Source: Candidatus Eiseniibacteriota bacterium
GTDB taxonomy: Bacteria > Arandabacterota > Arandabacteria > JAGLYR01
Length of the DNA stretch: 34,511 nt
NCBI GenBank assembly: GCA_023132135.1
Contig: JAGLYR010000176.1
Coordinates: 1 to 34,511, forward strand
Direction of reading: 5' to 3'
Made by a program: the position numbers and the translations under genes. The stretch's first letter is position 1. The number at the start of each line of letters is the position of its first letter. Shown in pieces: positions 7,144-15,827 of the stretch. The notes beneath the pieces are model-generated. The model saw only the letters and a list, made by a program, of their open reading frames with translations, did not search any database and was not told where the DNA came from.

Positions 7144-9474
7144 TCACGACGTGCGACCCGCGTGGACCAGAAGCACCAGGTTCGCCGCCTTGACCGCCGC
7201 GAGCAGCAGGCACGTCTGAGTCACGCCCAGCAGCGGAATCAGCAGCGAACCCGCGACGAGCGCGCCCAGGGCCGCGCCGATGTGGTCCGCGCAGTCCACC
7301 TGGCCCGCGGCGATCGCAACGTTTTCTCTCCGCTCCAGATAGATGCGGCTCGCCAGTGGGAACTGGAAAGCCGCCAGGCCGCCGCTCAGGCATGCCAGAA
7401 CGTAGAACCAGGTTTCAGTGGCCGGAGCCCCGGCGGTCTTGCCAAAAGACGCTGCAGCGCCCAGCAGAGCAGGCAGAGCCAGGCAGAGGGCCAGGATCGC
7501 CAGATCTGACCAACCGAGCATCCGGCAGGGCTTGATTCTCGCCACCACAGCGCTGGCCCATCGTCCTCCAAGGAAGAGTCCCACCATGAACGCGGCCGCG
7601 ACCAGTCCGACCTTTTCGTAGATGTACCCCAGCTGGTTCTGGAAAGAAAAGAGAATAGCCAGCTGGATTCCCATCGCGATGAACCCCGTGGTCGCGATGG
7701 TGGAGAGGGAGTTGAACAGGGGCTGAGACCGTGCGGATTTCGGGCGGGCGCGGGTCCAGACGATCCGGAGAGCCAGGACGCCGGCGAGGAGGGCGATGAC
7801 CGTCCGCAGCTTCAGATGTGCGATCCACTGGAGAGCTGAACCAATCTGCGACCCCGAAAACCGGTCCCAGAGAAGAATGCTGTGGAAGTAGGAAATTGGG
7901 CGCTGGTCCCGGTTCATACCCGCGTCTGAATACTGTTCCAGTTCGCGACGCAGCCACGTCATTCGTTCGGGAGCAAGTAAGCTGGAGTAGAGAAGGGGTG
8001 AGAACACCGGGGAGTCGACCCCGCGCTGCGTGTACCGGGAGGCCAGCTCTTTCGCATCCCCGCTGAGGACCCCTTCCGCTGGAGAGCCAAAGAAGAAATT
8101 GCGCTGCCCCGGAGTAACCAGGACGTGGGGGAAGACGCTGCGTAGCGACTGGAACAGAATGCCGCGGTACGGGCCGACCTCGGCCCCCATGTAGTTCACA
8201 GCGCCTCCGACGTCAAAGACAAAGGCGCCGCGGGGTGCCAGCCTGGCGGACACCTGCCGGAAGAACTCCACCGTGTAGAACCGGTTGAGGGTTGCTGTGG
8301 AAGGATCCGGGAGAAGTACGATCACGAAATCGTACTTCTCGTCGCTCTCTCTCAGAAACGCACGTCCGTCCCGGGCGTGAACGTGGAGCCTGGGGTCATC
8401 GAACACGAAGCGAGATTCCTGTGAGGAGTACCGGCGCGTCAACCGGATCAGCTCCGGGTCCATCTCCACGTAGTCCAGCTGCCGGACCGGGTGTTTCAGA
8501 ACTTCGGCGAGGAACCCGGGGGTGCCGCCGCCGATGAGCAGGACCCGTGTGGGGGAGGGCTGCTGGACCATGAGGAGATGAGCGGCAGCTCCGGCGTCGT
8601 AGGTGTCGGGGAGAGATTCAATGGGGGAACCGTTGGCGAAGAGTGTGACCTGATCGGAAATCCGTCCGACGGTGAGATGCTGGTAGCGGGAGTCCCTGGA
8701 TTCCAGCAGCTCGATGCCGGGGTGTCCATACTCCCAGCGCAACGCTGCGGTTTCTTTCTCGAGCCACGGGGCCCCGCCTGCCAGGAGGAAGATGGCAAGG
8801 AGCGCACCGGCCATGCTCGCGACGGCCGGGGCGAGGCGAGAGGGCCCCCGCGGGAGGTTCATGGTGAGAAGAATCGCCGATCCCACCAGCGGCAGGCCGA
8901 GAATCGCCATGGACAGGAAGTGGCTTGTTCTGCCTGCGAAGAGAAGAGTGAACAGCGTGGCGCCCAGAACGGACCCGGCGGTTTCGGAAACGTAGAGAAG
9001 GCCGATCTTCCGCGCTGCGCCGCAAGCCCGGCGTGCATAGAGGCGGGCTCCCAGCGGGAAGGTGTAGCCGATGAGAAAACTCAGGGGAAGCAGGAGCAGG
9101 ACCGTGGCCAGCACAATCCGGCCGAGCGGGATCAGAAGTCCGGGAGGCGTTCCAAGGATTCCGCGGAGGCACCGAACCAGCCCGATTTCGATGGGTAGGA
9201 CAAAGAGCGCCAGGACGACAGCAATCAACAGTGCGCCCGCGGGGTGGGAAAGACGTCGAGTTGTTCTGGATGCCACGGCCGCGCCGACCGATACCCACAG
9301 GAGCCAGCAGGCAAAGATGAGTCCGAGGCTGAGCTCGCTCCCGTAGAAGATGACGAGGAGTTCCCGGACCAGAATGATCTGCCCGGTCATTCCGTAGATG
9401 CCCATTGCCCCCAGCGCCAGGATGATCGCCAGGGGTCTGGGATGGTTCTGGTCTTCTGCGCTCAGTGTTGCCAT
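7144..9474 (-). CDS. Multispanning membrane protein with spermidine-synthase-like domain
   Basis: 776 aa. Residues about 15-235 hold six or seven membrane helices; about 255-500 form a SpeE/methyltransferase-like Rossmann domain; about 560-770 hold a second set of helices. The nucleotide-site motif is VLLIGGGTPGFLAEVLKH (GGGTPG at 315-320 instead of the SpeE GGGDG), followed by YVEMDPELI, ARDGRAFL and LLPDPSTATLNRFYT. In true aminopropyltransferases the last motif is D-S-x-D-P; here only the second Asp (D390) is kept and the first, the catalytic base, is Leu. It may therefore transfer a group other than aminopropyl, or have lost that activity. Such membrane-fused SpeE-like proteins are widespread and mostly uncharacterised. 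GAGGGG lies just before the ATG. Confidence 0.88.
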   Translation of the reverse strand: MATLSAEDQNHPRPLAIILALGAMGIYGMTGQIILVRELLVIFYGSELSLGLIFACWLLWVSVGAAVASRTTRRLSHPAGALLIAVVLALFVLPIEIGLVRCLRGILGTPPGLLIPLGRIVLATVLLLLPLSFLIGYTFPLGARLYARRACGAARKIGLLYVSETAGSVLGATLFTLLFAGRTSHFLSMAILGLPLVGSAILLTMNLPRGPSRLAPAVASMAGALLAIFLLAGGAPWLEKETAALRWEYGHPGIELLESRDSRYQHLTVGRISDQVTLFANGSPIESLPDTYDAGAAAHLLMVQQPSPTRVLLIGGGTPGFLAEVLKHPVRQLDYVEMDPELIRLTRRYSSQESRFVFDDPRLHVHARDGRAFLRESDEKYDFVIVLLPDPSTATLNRFYTVEFFRQVSARLAPRGAFVFDVGGAVNYMGAEVGPYRGILFQSLRSVFPHVLVTPGQRNFFFGSPAEGVLSGDAKELASRYTQRGVDSPVFSPLLYSSLLAPERMTWLRRELEQYSDAGMNRDQRPISYFHSILLWDRFSGSQIGSALQWIAHLKLRTVIALLAGVLALRIVWTRARPKSARSQPLFNSLSTIATTGFIAMGIQLAILFSFQNQLGYIYEKVGLVAAAFMVGLFLGGRWASAVVARIKPCRMLGWSDLAILALCLALPALLGAAASFGKTAGAPATETWFYVLACLSGGLAAFQFPLASRIYLERRENVAIAAGQVDCADHIGAALGALVAGSLLIPLLGVTQTCLLLAAVKAANLVLLVHAGRTS

Positions 9475-9543
9475 TTTCCCCTCTGCCGTCTACCGATCCC
9501 CAACGCTTGCAGAAAATCGGCTCAACGTCAATAGCAAGAAAGG

Positions 9544-9578
9544 GTGCTTCGTGCTACGTGCCCCGTGCTTCGTGCAGG
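9544..9578 (+). repeat. Heptad array GTGCTTC x5
   Basis: Five 7-mers in register: GTGCTTC, GTGCTAC, GTGCCCC, GTGCTTC, GTGCAGG. Same family as the arrays at 5024-5103 and 26856-26869. The last two units are also the first 14 bases of the 83-bp dispersed repeat. Confidence 0.8.
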
Positions 9579-9647
9579 GAGAAGAGCATTGGAACAAGTC
9601 CCTAGTGCGTAGTCCCTAGTCCCTAGTCCAAGGAAAAGGGCATTGGA
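9565..9647 (+). repeat. 83-bp dispersed repeat, copy 1 (contains AGTCCCT heptads)
   Basis: Matches 26856-26938 over 83 bases with no length change and only a few substitutions. It starts GTGCTTCGTGCAGGGA, carries five AGTCCCT-type heptads at 9597-9631, and ends AAGGGCATTGGA; a second GCATTGGA lies before the heptads, so the array is bracketed by that octamer. Confidence 0.9.
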
Positions 9648-9662
9648 GGGGGCGGCTCAATG

Positions 9663-9684
9663 CTAGCCCGTATTTCTCACCAGG
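9663..9684 (-). repeat. CCTGGTGAGAAAT terminal-type motif, copy b
   Basis: On the minus strand it reads CCTGGTGAGAAATACGGGCT then AG. It lies between the AGTCCCT heptads and the promoter of the sugar kinase gene, and is the best-preserved copy. It could be the outer end of an insertion sequence whose promoter now drives the kinase; that is inference. Confidence 0.5.
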
Positions 9685-9688
9685 TTTC

Positions 9689-9717
9689 TTGACGTTTTAG
9701 CGAGGGCGTGCTAAAAG
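9689..9717 (+). promoter_or_regulatory. Candidate promoter with palindromic spacer, PfkB kinase
   Basis: TTGACG (9689-9694) and TAAAAG (9712-9717) are spaced 17 bases, fitting a sigma-70 promoter with a moderate -10. The spacer starts with TTTTAGC and the perfect inverse GCTAAAA ends at 9716, with an 8-nt centre, so a regulator binding there would block the promoter. The start codon lies 27 bases after the -10. Confidence 0.5.
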
Positions 9718-9743
9718 TTCTGTCCAAACGGAGGGCACTGCGG

Positions 9744-10652
9744 ATGGATCGGATCTTTGATGTGGTCGGTGTGGGCTACACGGCATACGACTACCTGGCG
9801 ATCGTTCCCCACATGCCGGAACCGGACACGAAGATGGAGATGGCGGATCTGCTGGAGCAGGGTGGAGGACCGGTATCGACAGCCCTGGTCACCCTCGCCC
9901 GGCTCGGAAGGAAGACGGCCGTTATCGCGAAGGTCGGCGGGGATGTCCGCGGCCGCCTCATGCTGGAAGACCTCCAGCGGGAAGGAGTCGACACCCGCGG
10001 CGTCATCGTCTCCCGCGACCACCGCTCCCAATTCGCTTTCATCCTCGTGGAACCGGAAAAGGGACACCGGACCATCCTGTGGTCCCGCGCGGGTCTTCCC
10101 AATCTGACGGAGGGCGAGATCGATTACAATCTGGTCCGTTCCGCACGGCTTCTCCATGTGGACAACCATGAGATAGCGGGAGCTATCGCCGCAGCGAGGA
10201 TCGCGAAGGAGGAAGGCATCCCGGTCCTGGTAGACGCAGGAACGCCCGACGACCGCATCGAGGAGCTCCTCTCCCTTGTGGACTACGCGGTGACCTCGCA
10301 CTCCTTCCCCGAGAAACTCACCGGAATCGGGAACCGGGAGAAAGCACTGGAGGCGATCCGCGCATACGGTCCGAAGGTGGCGGTCACGACCATGGGACCG
10401 GAGGGAGCGTTGGCCCTGACGGATGACGGGTTCCTTCACTCGCCCGGATTCAAGGTGGATGTCGTGGATACGACCGGCGCCGGGGATGTCTTTCACGGGG
10501 CCTTTGCCTGCGCCGTCCTGGAGGGGTGGGAGCTGGAGGGAATCCTGCGGTTCAGCAATGCCGTGGCGGCTATGAAATGCCGGTCGCTGGGCGGGCGGAC
10601 CGGCATCCCGACGCGCTCGGAGACGGACGAGTTCCTGGCTGTCAGTCAATGA
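9744..10652 (+). CDS. PfkB-family carbohydrate kinase
   Basis: A 302-aa ribokinase-like (PfkB) kinase that phosphorylates a sugar or nucleoside hydroxyl with ATP. It shows the GGGPVSTALVTLARLG substrate-side glycine motif (residues about 40-55), VIAKVGGDVRGR, and the C-terminal DTTGAGDVFHGAF with the anion hole and catalytic base D248. The start is ATG at 9744 (MDRIFDVVGVGYTAYDY) with GGAGG 9 bases upstream; a GTG at 9708 would overlap the promoter and is rejected. The substrate cannot be told from sequence alone; ribokinase- or KHK-like and 2-keto-sugar kinases are alternatives. The last 11 bases overlap the end of the convergent YkgJ gene. Confidence 0.9.
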   Translation: MDRIFDVVGVGYTAYDYLAIVPHMPEPDTKMEMADLLEQGGGPVSTALVTLARLGRKTAVIAKVGGDVRGRLMLEDLQREGVDTRGVIVSRDHRSQFAFILVEPEKGHRTILWSRAGLPNLTEGEIDYNLVRSARLLHVDNHEIAGAIAAARIAKEEGIPVLVDAGTPDDRIEELLSLVDYAVTSHSFPEKLTGIGNREKALEAIRAYGPKVAVTTMGPEGALALTDDGFLHSPGFKVDVVDTTGAGDVFHGAFACAVLEGWELEGILRFSNAVAAMKCRSLGGRTGIPTRSETDEFLAVSQ

Positions 10653-11178
10653 CGCCGATGAACCGCATGAAGTCTTCCTCGCTCTTTCTCTTTCTGCCCT
10701 TGCGATTCCACTTTTTCACCAGATCGTCATAGTCCCACTCGCGCTTGCAGAACCTGTCGAACCGGTCTCGCAGGGCCTTCAAGGCTTTCGGCGACGCGGG
10801 CCCCGTCGGGATTCCCCTGCAGCCGTGGTGACACTCCAGATTGAACTCCACGTCGTCCTCATTGACGTCGCGAGGCTGGTAGGGGTGCATGGCGCACATG
10901 AGGGGCCGGTGGGCGTAGATCAGGCACTTGCCGTTATCGCGAAACACGCACGTGTCGTGGACACGCTTCATTGCAATGACGCGAAGCCCGTCTTCCATCT
11001 CCAGCCACTGGTCGTCGGGGGCGAATTCATCAATGAACTCGTCGGGCTCGTAGAACTGGACGAACGCCTCGGGGGGAATCTTCACGTGCTTGATGATCTC
11101 GCGGATGTCCCCGGCAACGATGAGGGGAATCTGGGAACAGCAAACGCCGCAGTTCCGGCAGTCGAATTCAGGAGTCAT
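10642..11178 (-). CDS. YkgJ-type cysteine-cluster protein
   Basis: A 178-aa cytoplasmic protein of the YkgJ/CxxCxxCC family (Zn- or Fe-S-binding, function mostly unknown). C7, C10, C13 and C14 form the N-terminal CRNCGVCC cluster, with further cysteines in DTCVFRDNGKCLIYAHRPLMC and near CHHGCRG. The C-terminus is basic (KKWNRKGRKRKSEED). The start is ATG at 11178, with GGAAGGA about 5 bases before it; the frame stays open upstream but that part does not resemble the family. It converges with the kinase gene and their 3' ends overlap by 11 bases. Confidence 0.9.
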   Translation of the reverse strand: MTPEFDCRNCGVCCSQIPLIVAGDIREIIKHVKIPPEAFVQFYEPDEFIDEFAPDDQWLEMEDGLRVIAMKRVHDTCVFRDNGKCLIYAHRPLMCAMHPYQPRDVNEDDVEFNLECHHGCRGIPTGPASPKALKALRDRFDRFCKREWDYDDLVKKWNRKGRKRKSEEDFMRFIGVID

Positions 11179-11493
11179 GGGGTTCCTTCCAGGTGCTGTG
11201 AACGGTTCCGGCTCGTTGAGAGTAGACAGAGGATATGGTTTCGGGGGGGCGCGGTCAAGCGATTGGAGAGTCTCGATGAGAAATTCGCGCTCCCTCGACA
11301 ACTGGGTCATCTCCCCCGCTCCATTCGGCCTTCTCACCCCGCCCAGGCCCGAAATCCGGCATATCCTGCTTTGTCCGGAAGCCAGAAAGGCGATCTAAGT
11401 CTTTGTGAATGTTGGCGATAGGCCCCCCTCTCCGCCGCGCCTTGGTGGGAACGTATCTTGCGTTCTACTTCGGACAAGAGAGGGGAGGGTCCG
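11179..11493. other. Divergent intergenic region, YkgJ gene / subtilase
   Basis: 315 bases with no supported gene. It carries the Shine-Dalgarno sequences of both neighbours (GGAAGGA near 11185; GGGGAGGG near 11482) and no clear sigma-70 promoter or repeat that I can defend. Confidence 0.5.
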
Positions 11494-13320
11494 ATGAATA
11501 CCACACCGAAGTGTCTCATTCTCCTGGGAATTGCAGTACTCCTGATCATTCCGGCGGGCACGGCATCGGCCGGCACTGCGATGGTTGATCTTCCCCTCGA
11601 AGAGCGGTTGACGACCGCAGCGCCGCACGAGCGGATTCCCGTCACAATCGTGACCCGCGGCGGATCTGCTGCGGCGATCAAGTCCGGCATGCTGCACTGC
11701 GCCGATGGCGCTCGGCGTACCCCGGCCGAGCGGCAGACCATGATCTCTGATCTCAGGGAACGGGCCGAGGATGTGAACCGGCAGCTTCTGGAATGGCTCG
11801 GCCGCGGCGCTAAGGATCCGGGATCGGATTCGGTCCGCACATTCTGGATTGTAGACGCCATCACTGCCTCGCTTTCTGCGAGCACGATTGAAGTGCTGAG
11901 GGACCATCCGGATGTCCGCGCCGTGTACCTGCGGGAATCGCAGCAGGTTCTGTGCTCAAGCAAGGGAACGAGCGAAAGCCTGGACTACGGAACGGCTGTT
12001 TGGTCCGTGCAACGCGTGGGCGCAGACAGCGTGTGGCACAGGCACGGAATCGATGGGGACGGCGTCCTCATCGCCATGCTGGATACCGGTGTGGACTACA
12101 CCCATTCGGACCTGGCGGGCCGGATGTGGACGAACCCGGGCGAGATTCCCGACAACTCCATCGATGATGACGGAAACGGCTACGTGGATGACTACTACGG
12201 GTATGACTTTGCAGTGCACAACAGCGATCCCATGGACGACGACGGCCACGGGACCCACACGGCGGGGACCGTTGCCGGTGACGGCACAGGAGGAATCACC
12301 ACGGGAGTGGCTCCCGGGGCCGAGATCATGGCTCTCAAGGTGCTGCGCTACGGCCAGGGCGCCGAGGAAGATGTCTGGGAAGCCATCCAGTACGCGGTCG
12401 AGAACGGCGCGGACATCATCAGTATGAGCATCGGCTGGATTCAGTGCCGGCACAATCCGGCCCGCGAACTCTGGCGGCAGGCGTGCGAAAACGCTCTGGC
12501 GGCAGGCGTGGTCGTCGTGGCAGCCGCTGGAAACGAGCGGGACAAGGAAGGGACGAACCTCTACTGCGCTCCTCCCGAGCAGGTCCGCACCCCTGCCGAC
12601 GTGCCGGGAGTGATTGCCATCGGCGCGGTGACAATGGGCGACTGGGTAACGGTCTTCAGTTCCGAAGGCCCGGTGACCTGGGAATCTGTCCACGGCTACG
12701 GGGACTATCCGCACCCGCCCGGTCTCATCAAACCGGATTTCTCGGCCCCCGGGCAGAACGTCAACTCGACAATCAGGGGTGGCGGCTACAGCGGCAACAC
12801 CTGGGCGGGAACTTCCATGGCCGCACCCAATGTGAGCGGCGCCATTGCACTCATGCTCCAGGCGGATTCAACGCTCACCTCTTCCGAGATCGGGGCGTTC
12901 CTCCAGGAGACCTGCGTGGACTACTACCACCCCGGCAAGGACAACCTGTTCGGTCACGGGCGGATCAATGCGCTGGCCGCCGTCGAGGCGGTGCTTGATG
13001 CGGCTACAACGGCGACTCCGGTGATGGATTCGCGGCCGTTTCAGGCGGAGACGGATCTCGTCTGCCATCCCAACCCCTTCAATCCTGATATCCATCTCAG
13101 CTTCTCGTTGTCCGCGCCGCAGGATGTCGATTTCACGATCTACGATGCTCGCGGCCGTCTGGTCCGGACCCTGTGCGACGGAGTTCTTCCGGCGGGCAGC
13201 CATCAGCTCCATTGGGACGGCCGCGACGAGAGCGCCGGGCAAGCGCCGTCGGGTGTGTACTTCTGCCGGTTCGAGTCGGAGCGCGGAGTGGTGAATCGGA
13301 AGATTGTAATGACGAAATAG
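11494..13320 (+). CDS. Secreted subtilisin-like serine protease (S8) with FlgD-Ig tail
   Basis: 608 aa. Signal peptide 1-26 (CLILLGIAVLLIIPAGTASA); an I9-like propeptide region to about 150; S8 catalytic domain about 165-500 with D197 (GVLIAMLDTGVDYTH), H252 (DDGHGTHTAG), the oxyanion N347 (AAAGNE) and S441 (WAGTSMAAP). An Asp-rich NSIDDDGNGYVDD loop may bind calcium. Residues about 525-608 form a FlgD-type Ig/T9SS-like sorting domain with HPNPFNPD and YDARGRLVRTL, ending KIVMTK. The protein is expected to be exported and anchored or secreted through the outer membrane. Start ATG at 11494 has a strong GGGGAGGG; the frame opens 12 codons earlier but without a good site. Confidence 0.95.
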   Translation: MNTTPKCLILLGIAVLLIIPAGTASAGTAMVDLPLEERLTTAAPHERIPVTIVTRGGSAAAIKSGMLHCADGARRTPAERQTMISDLRERAEDVNRQLLEWLGRGAKDPGSDSVRTFWIVDAITASLSASTIEVLRDHPDVRAVYLRESQQVLCSSKGTSESLDYGTAVWSVQRVGADSVWHRHGIDGDGVLIAMLDTGVDYTHSDLAGRMWTNPGEIPDNSIDDDGNGYVDDYYGYDFAVHNSDPMDDDGHGTHTAGTVAGDGTGGITTGVAPGAEIMALKVLRYGQGAEEDVWEAIQYAVENGADIISMSIGWIQCRHNPARELWRQACENALAAGVVVVAAAGNERDKEGTNLYCAPPEQVRTPADVPGVIAIGAVTMGDWVTVFSSEGPVTWESVHGYGDYPHPPGLIKPDFSAPGQNVNSTIRGGGYSGNTWAGTSMAAPNVSGAIALMLQADSTLTSSEIGAFLQETCVDYYHPGKDNLFGHGRINALAAVEAVLDAATTATPVMDSRPFQAETDLVCHPNPFNPDIHLSFSLSAPQDVDFTIYDARGRLVRTLCDGVLPAGSHQLHWDGRDESAGQAPSGVYFCRFESERGVVNRKIVMTK

Positions 13321-13332
13321 CCGCGCACCGCT

Positions 13333-15138
13333 CTATTCTGTCACACGCTGCGGGTGTTCAGAGAGGGATTGAAGGAGATTCTCAGCGAGCGCCTGCCACT
13401 GGGGCGCAAGGCCGGCAGAGAGAGCTGCCTGGATTTCCCGCCGCGCATCATCGAACCTTCCTGTCTGCACATAGACCTGGGCCAGATTCAGATGGCGTTC
13501 GGCGCGGGTCGGATCCAGGCGAAGGGCGTACTTGAGCGAACGCATCGCCTCCGGATACCTCTCCATCTGTGCGTACAGAACGCCCAGGTTTGCGTACGCG
13601 CCGGCGTAGTCCGGATCCAGATCGATGGCTCTCCGGAGATGTTCCTCGGCCTCGTCCATCCGGCCGGTCGCCCCGTAGACACGTCCCAGGTTGTTGTGCG
13701 CCTTGGCGAAGTTCGGGGCGAGACCAACGGCTTGTTCGATGCTGGCGATCGCCGGTTCTGTCCGGCCTGCCTCCAGATACGCTGCCCCGAGATTGTGATG
13801 GGCCATGTAGTCCCCGGGTGATCGCCTGACGGTTTCCTCCCACAAGGCCAGGCTGTCCTGCCACACCTGATTTTGCCGGAGCGTGACGACCGAGTAGAGA
13901 ACCAGCAGTCCGCAGAGGATGATGGAGACGATCCTGCCGGCTGCGCGCCCCGAGGGTTTGGGACCCCAGGTGTGCTGAAGCAGGATGCCGGCCGCAAGAC
14001 AGAAACCCACTGAGGGCAGGTAGAGAAACCGGTCCGCGCGCAGGCTCGAGAGAAGCACAATATTGCTGGCGGGCAGGAGAGTGAGAGCAAACCACCATGC
14101 CGTGAATCCGAAAGTCCGTGACCTCTTCCCCGTCCACACTGCCGCGAGAAGGACGACGGCCAGACCGAGAAACGTCAGTGCCGCCTCGGCCGAGAAGCCG
14201 GTGACGTAGGAAGTGTCGTAGCGGGGCGCCAGGCCGATGGGCGCCGCGAGCGAACCCAGATAGGTCAGGACCACCTTCGGTACGGTCAGGAGGGTGATCA
14301 CCCGGCCTTCGGCTGTCTCCGGTCGAACGACAACACCCGCGCGGCTCACGAGCAACTCGATCCACACCAGTCCTGCGCTCAGAGCCAGGTAAGGAACATG
14401 CCGGAGGACACAGGCGCGCGAGCAGGATGAGCGCTCCCGATTGTGGTCCACAAACCAGGCGTACGCTCCCAGAACCAGGAAAGGAAAAACCGCCGCCGTG
14501 ATCTTGGAAAGCAGAGCGAGTACCAGGGCGATCAGGGACAGAACATAGGCCCAAGGCCGGAATCCGTTGGACAGGCGCGCTCGAAAAGTCGCCAGAAGGA
14601 CGGCGATCAGGAAGAACAGCGTCAGCAGGACCTCGTTTCTTCCCGAGGTCCAGGTCACGGCCTCGACGTGGATGGGGTGGACGGCGAAAAGGAGCGCGGC
14701 CAGCAGAGCGGGGAGTGAGGCCAGTCCCACCGCCAGTGCCAGGATGTAGACCAGGCCACTGTTCAGGGAATGAAGCAGCACGCTGTGCGCGTGATAGACA
14801 GCGGGATTGAGCCCGCCGAGACTGTAGTCCAGCGCGTAGCTCAGGGTCCAGACGGGGCGATACACGCCCCGGATGCCGGAGGCGCCGGTTTCGTCCGGTA
14901 TCAGAATCTGCCCGACGTGAGCGGCATCCAGGCCGCGAATTGCCGGGTTATGAACCACAGTCTCGGGATCGTCCCAGTTGGTGAAATCGTTGTCCAGGGC
15001 GTTGAGATAGACCACCCAGGAAATGGCGATGACAACCAGAAGATGGGTGATAAACGTTCGTCTGGAGGGGCCTAGTGCCTGTACTTCTGCTTCACCTCTC
15101 CCCAAGTGGCTTCCTCGCTGATAGGGCCGCTCGTGCAT
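13333..15138 (-). CDS. TMTC-like polytopic membrane protein with TPR tail
   Basis: 601 aa. Residues about 28-430 carry around ten membrane helices and two family motifs: NWDDPETVVHNPAIRG in the first loop (acidic pair D56-D57) and HPIHVEAVTWTSGRNEVL (about 154-171). These are typical of TMTC/DUF1736 proteins, GT-C-fold glycosyltransferases (O-mannosylation in eukaryotes). Residues about 445-595 are four to five TPRs (e.g. AHNNLGRVYGATGRMDEAEE). It is probably a lipid-linked-sugar-dependent transferase for exported proteins; donor and acceptor are unknown. The ATG at 15138 has no good Shine-Dalgarno and overlaps the upstream gene by 67 bases, so the true start may be nearer the first helix. 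It converges with the subtilase, 12 bases apart. Confidence 0.88.
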   Translation of the reverse strand: MHERPYQRGSHLGRGEAEVQALGPSRRTFITHLLVVIAISWVVYLNALDNDFTNWDDPETVVHNPAIRGLDAAHVGQILIPDETGASGIRGVYRPVWTLSYALDYSLGGLNPAVYHAHSVLLHSLNSGLVYILALAVGLASLPALLAALLFAVHPIHVEAVTWTSGRNEVLLTLFFLIAVLLATFRARLSNGFRPWAYVLSLIALVLALLSKITAAVFPFLVLGAYAWFVDHNRERSSCSRACVLRHVPYLALSAGLVWIELLVSRAGVVVRPETAEGRVITLLTVPKVVLTYLGSLAAPIGLAPRYDTSYVTGFSAEAALTFLGLAVVLLAAVWTGKRSRTFGFTAWWFALTLLPASNIVLLSSLRADRFLYLPSVGFCLAAGILLQHTWGPKPSGRAAGRIVSIILCGLLVLYSVVTLRQNQVWQDSLALWEETVRRSPGDYMAHHNLGAAYLEAGRTEPAIASIEQAVGLAPNFAKAHNNLGRVYGATGRMDEAEEHLRRAIDLDPDYAGAYANLGVLYAQMERYPEAMRSLKYALRLDPTRAERHLNLAQVYVQTGRFDDARREIQAALSAGLAPQWQALAENLLQSLSEHPQRVTE

Positions 15139-15761
15139 GGATCGCCCAGGATGGAACGGCAGTCGCCGCCGATCACGGCGCCGTGGTGAGCAATGATGGG
15201 ATCCTCGCGGAAGCTACTGGTGCAGTCCAGCGTGTAGTTGTGGGGATCGAATCTATAGCTGAATTGGCTGTCGGCCCACTGCAGAACAACGGCTTGGCTT
15301 CCGGTGAACTGCACGTCCAGGTAGGCGAAGGCCACCCCGCCGCCGGATGTTTCCGGCTCCATGCATGGATTGTTGCCCCAGGCTGCAATGCCTCCGTCGG
15401 TTGTCACATTGCCCAAGACGGGGGCATGGGTGGGGGTCAGGTAGTGCGGCCCGTCGAGCATGGAAGCCGTCCCCGGAGCGAACTCCAGGGCGAACTCGAT
15501 GCCGGCGATCCCGTCCACGTTGTAAGCCACGAGAAAGATCTTCCCCCACCCGCCACTGACAGCGAGCTCCTGCCTGGTGAGATCGCAGTCGATCTCGTCG
15601 CAGCTCTGGGGACATTCATCCAGATCGTAGAGATACTGATTGGTGGCCACGCAGTGCATGGCCAACCGGACGTCGCTATTGCCGCCCGCTGCAGCGGGCT
15701 GGGAAATGAGTACCAGCACGGCCGCGGCGATGACAACAGACGGAAACGCTCGCAAAACCAT
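15072..15761 (-). CDS. Secreted protein of unknown function
   Basis: 229 aa with a signal peptide (VVIAAAVLVLISQPAAAGG, cleavage near 25). The mature part is acidic and Cys-containing (LDECPQSCDEIDCD), with a likely beta-sandwich core (IFLVAYNVDGIAGIEFALEF) resembling cohesin/dockerin-neighbour or PKD-like secreted domains in FCB bacteria, but I do not recognise a named family. The paired cysteines suggest disulfides outside the cytoplasm. GAGG lies about 8 bases before the ATG. Its 3' end overlaps the TMTC gene and the two are probably translationally linked. Confidence 0.8.
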   Translation of the reverse strand: MVLRAFPSVVIAAAVLVLISQPAAAGGNSDVRLAMHCVATNQYLYDLDECPQSCDEIDCDLTRQELAVSGGWGKIFLVAYNVDGIAGIEFALEFAPGTASMLDGPHYLTPTHAPVLGNVTTDGGIAAWGNNPCMEPETSGGGVAFAYLDVQFTGSQAVVLQWADSQFSYRFDPHNYTLDCTSSFREDPIIAHHGAVIGGDCRSILGDPCTSGPISEEATWGEVKQKYRH

Positions 15762-15827
15762 CTCGGACCTCGCCGGATAGGGGTCTGTTCAACGCCAGTC
15801 TAGCAATCCTGCCGGGGGCTGTCAAGG

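Larger units (their letters stand above)
9475..9743. other. Divergent intergenic region with repeats and pfkB-family promoter
   Basis: No gene is supported. From left to right it holds GTGCTTC heptads (9544-9578), AGTCCCT heptads (9597-9631, inside the 83-bp repeat 9565-9647), the CCTGGTGAGAAAT-type motif on the minus strand (9663-9684), and a promoter-like palindrome (9689-9717). Confidence 0.7.

Noticed and set aside
9544-9631. CRISPR-like short repeats
   Set aside because: The units are 7 bp with no spacers, so they are simple tandem heptads.
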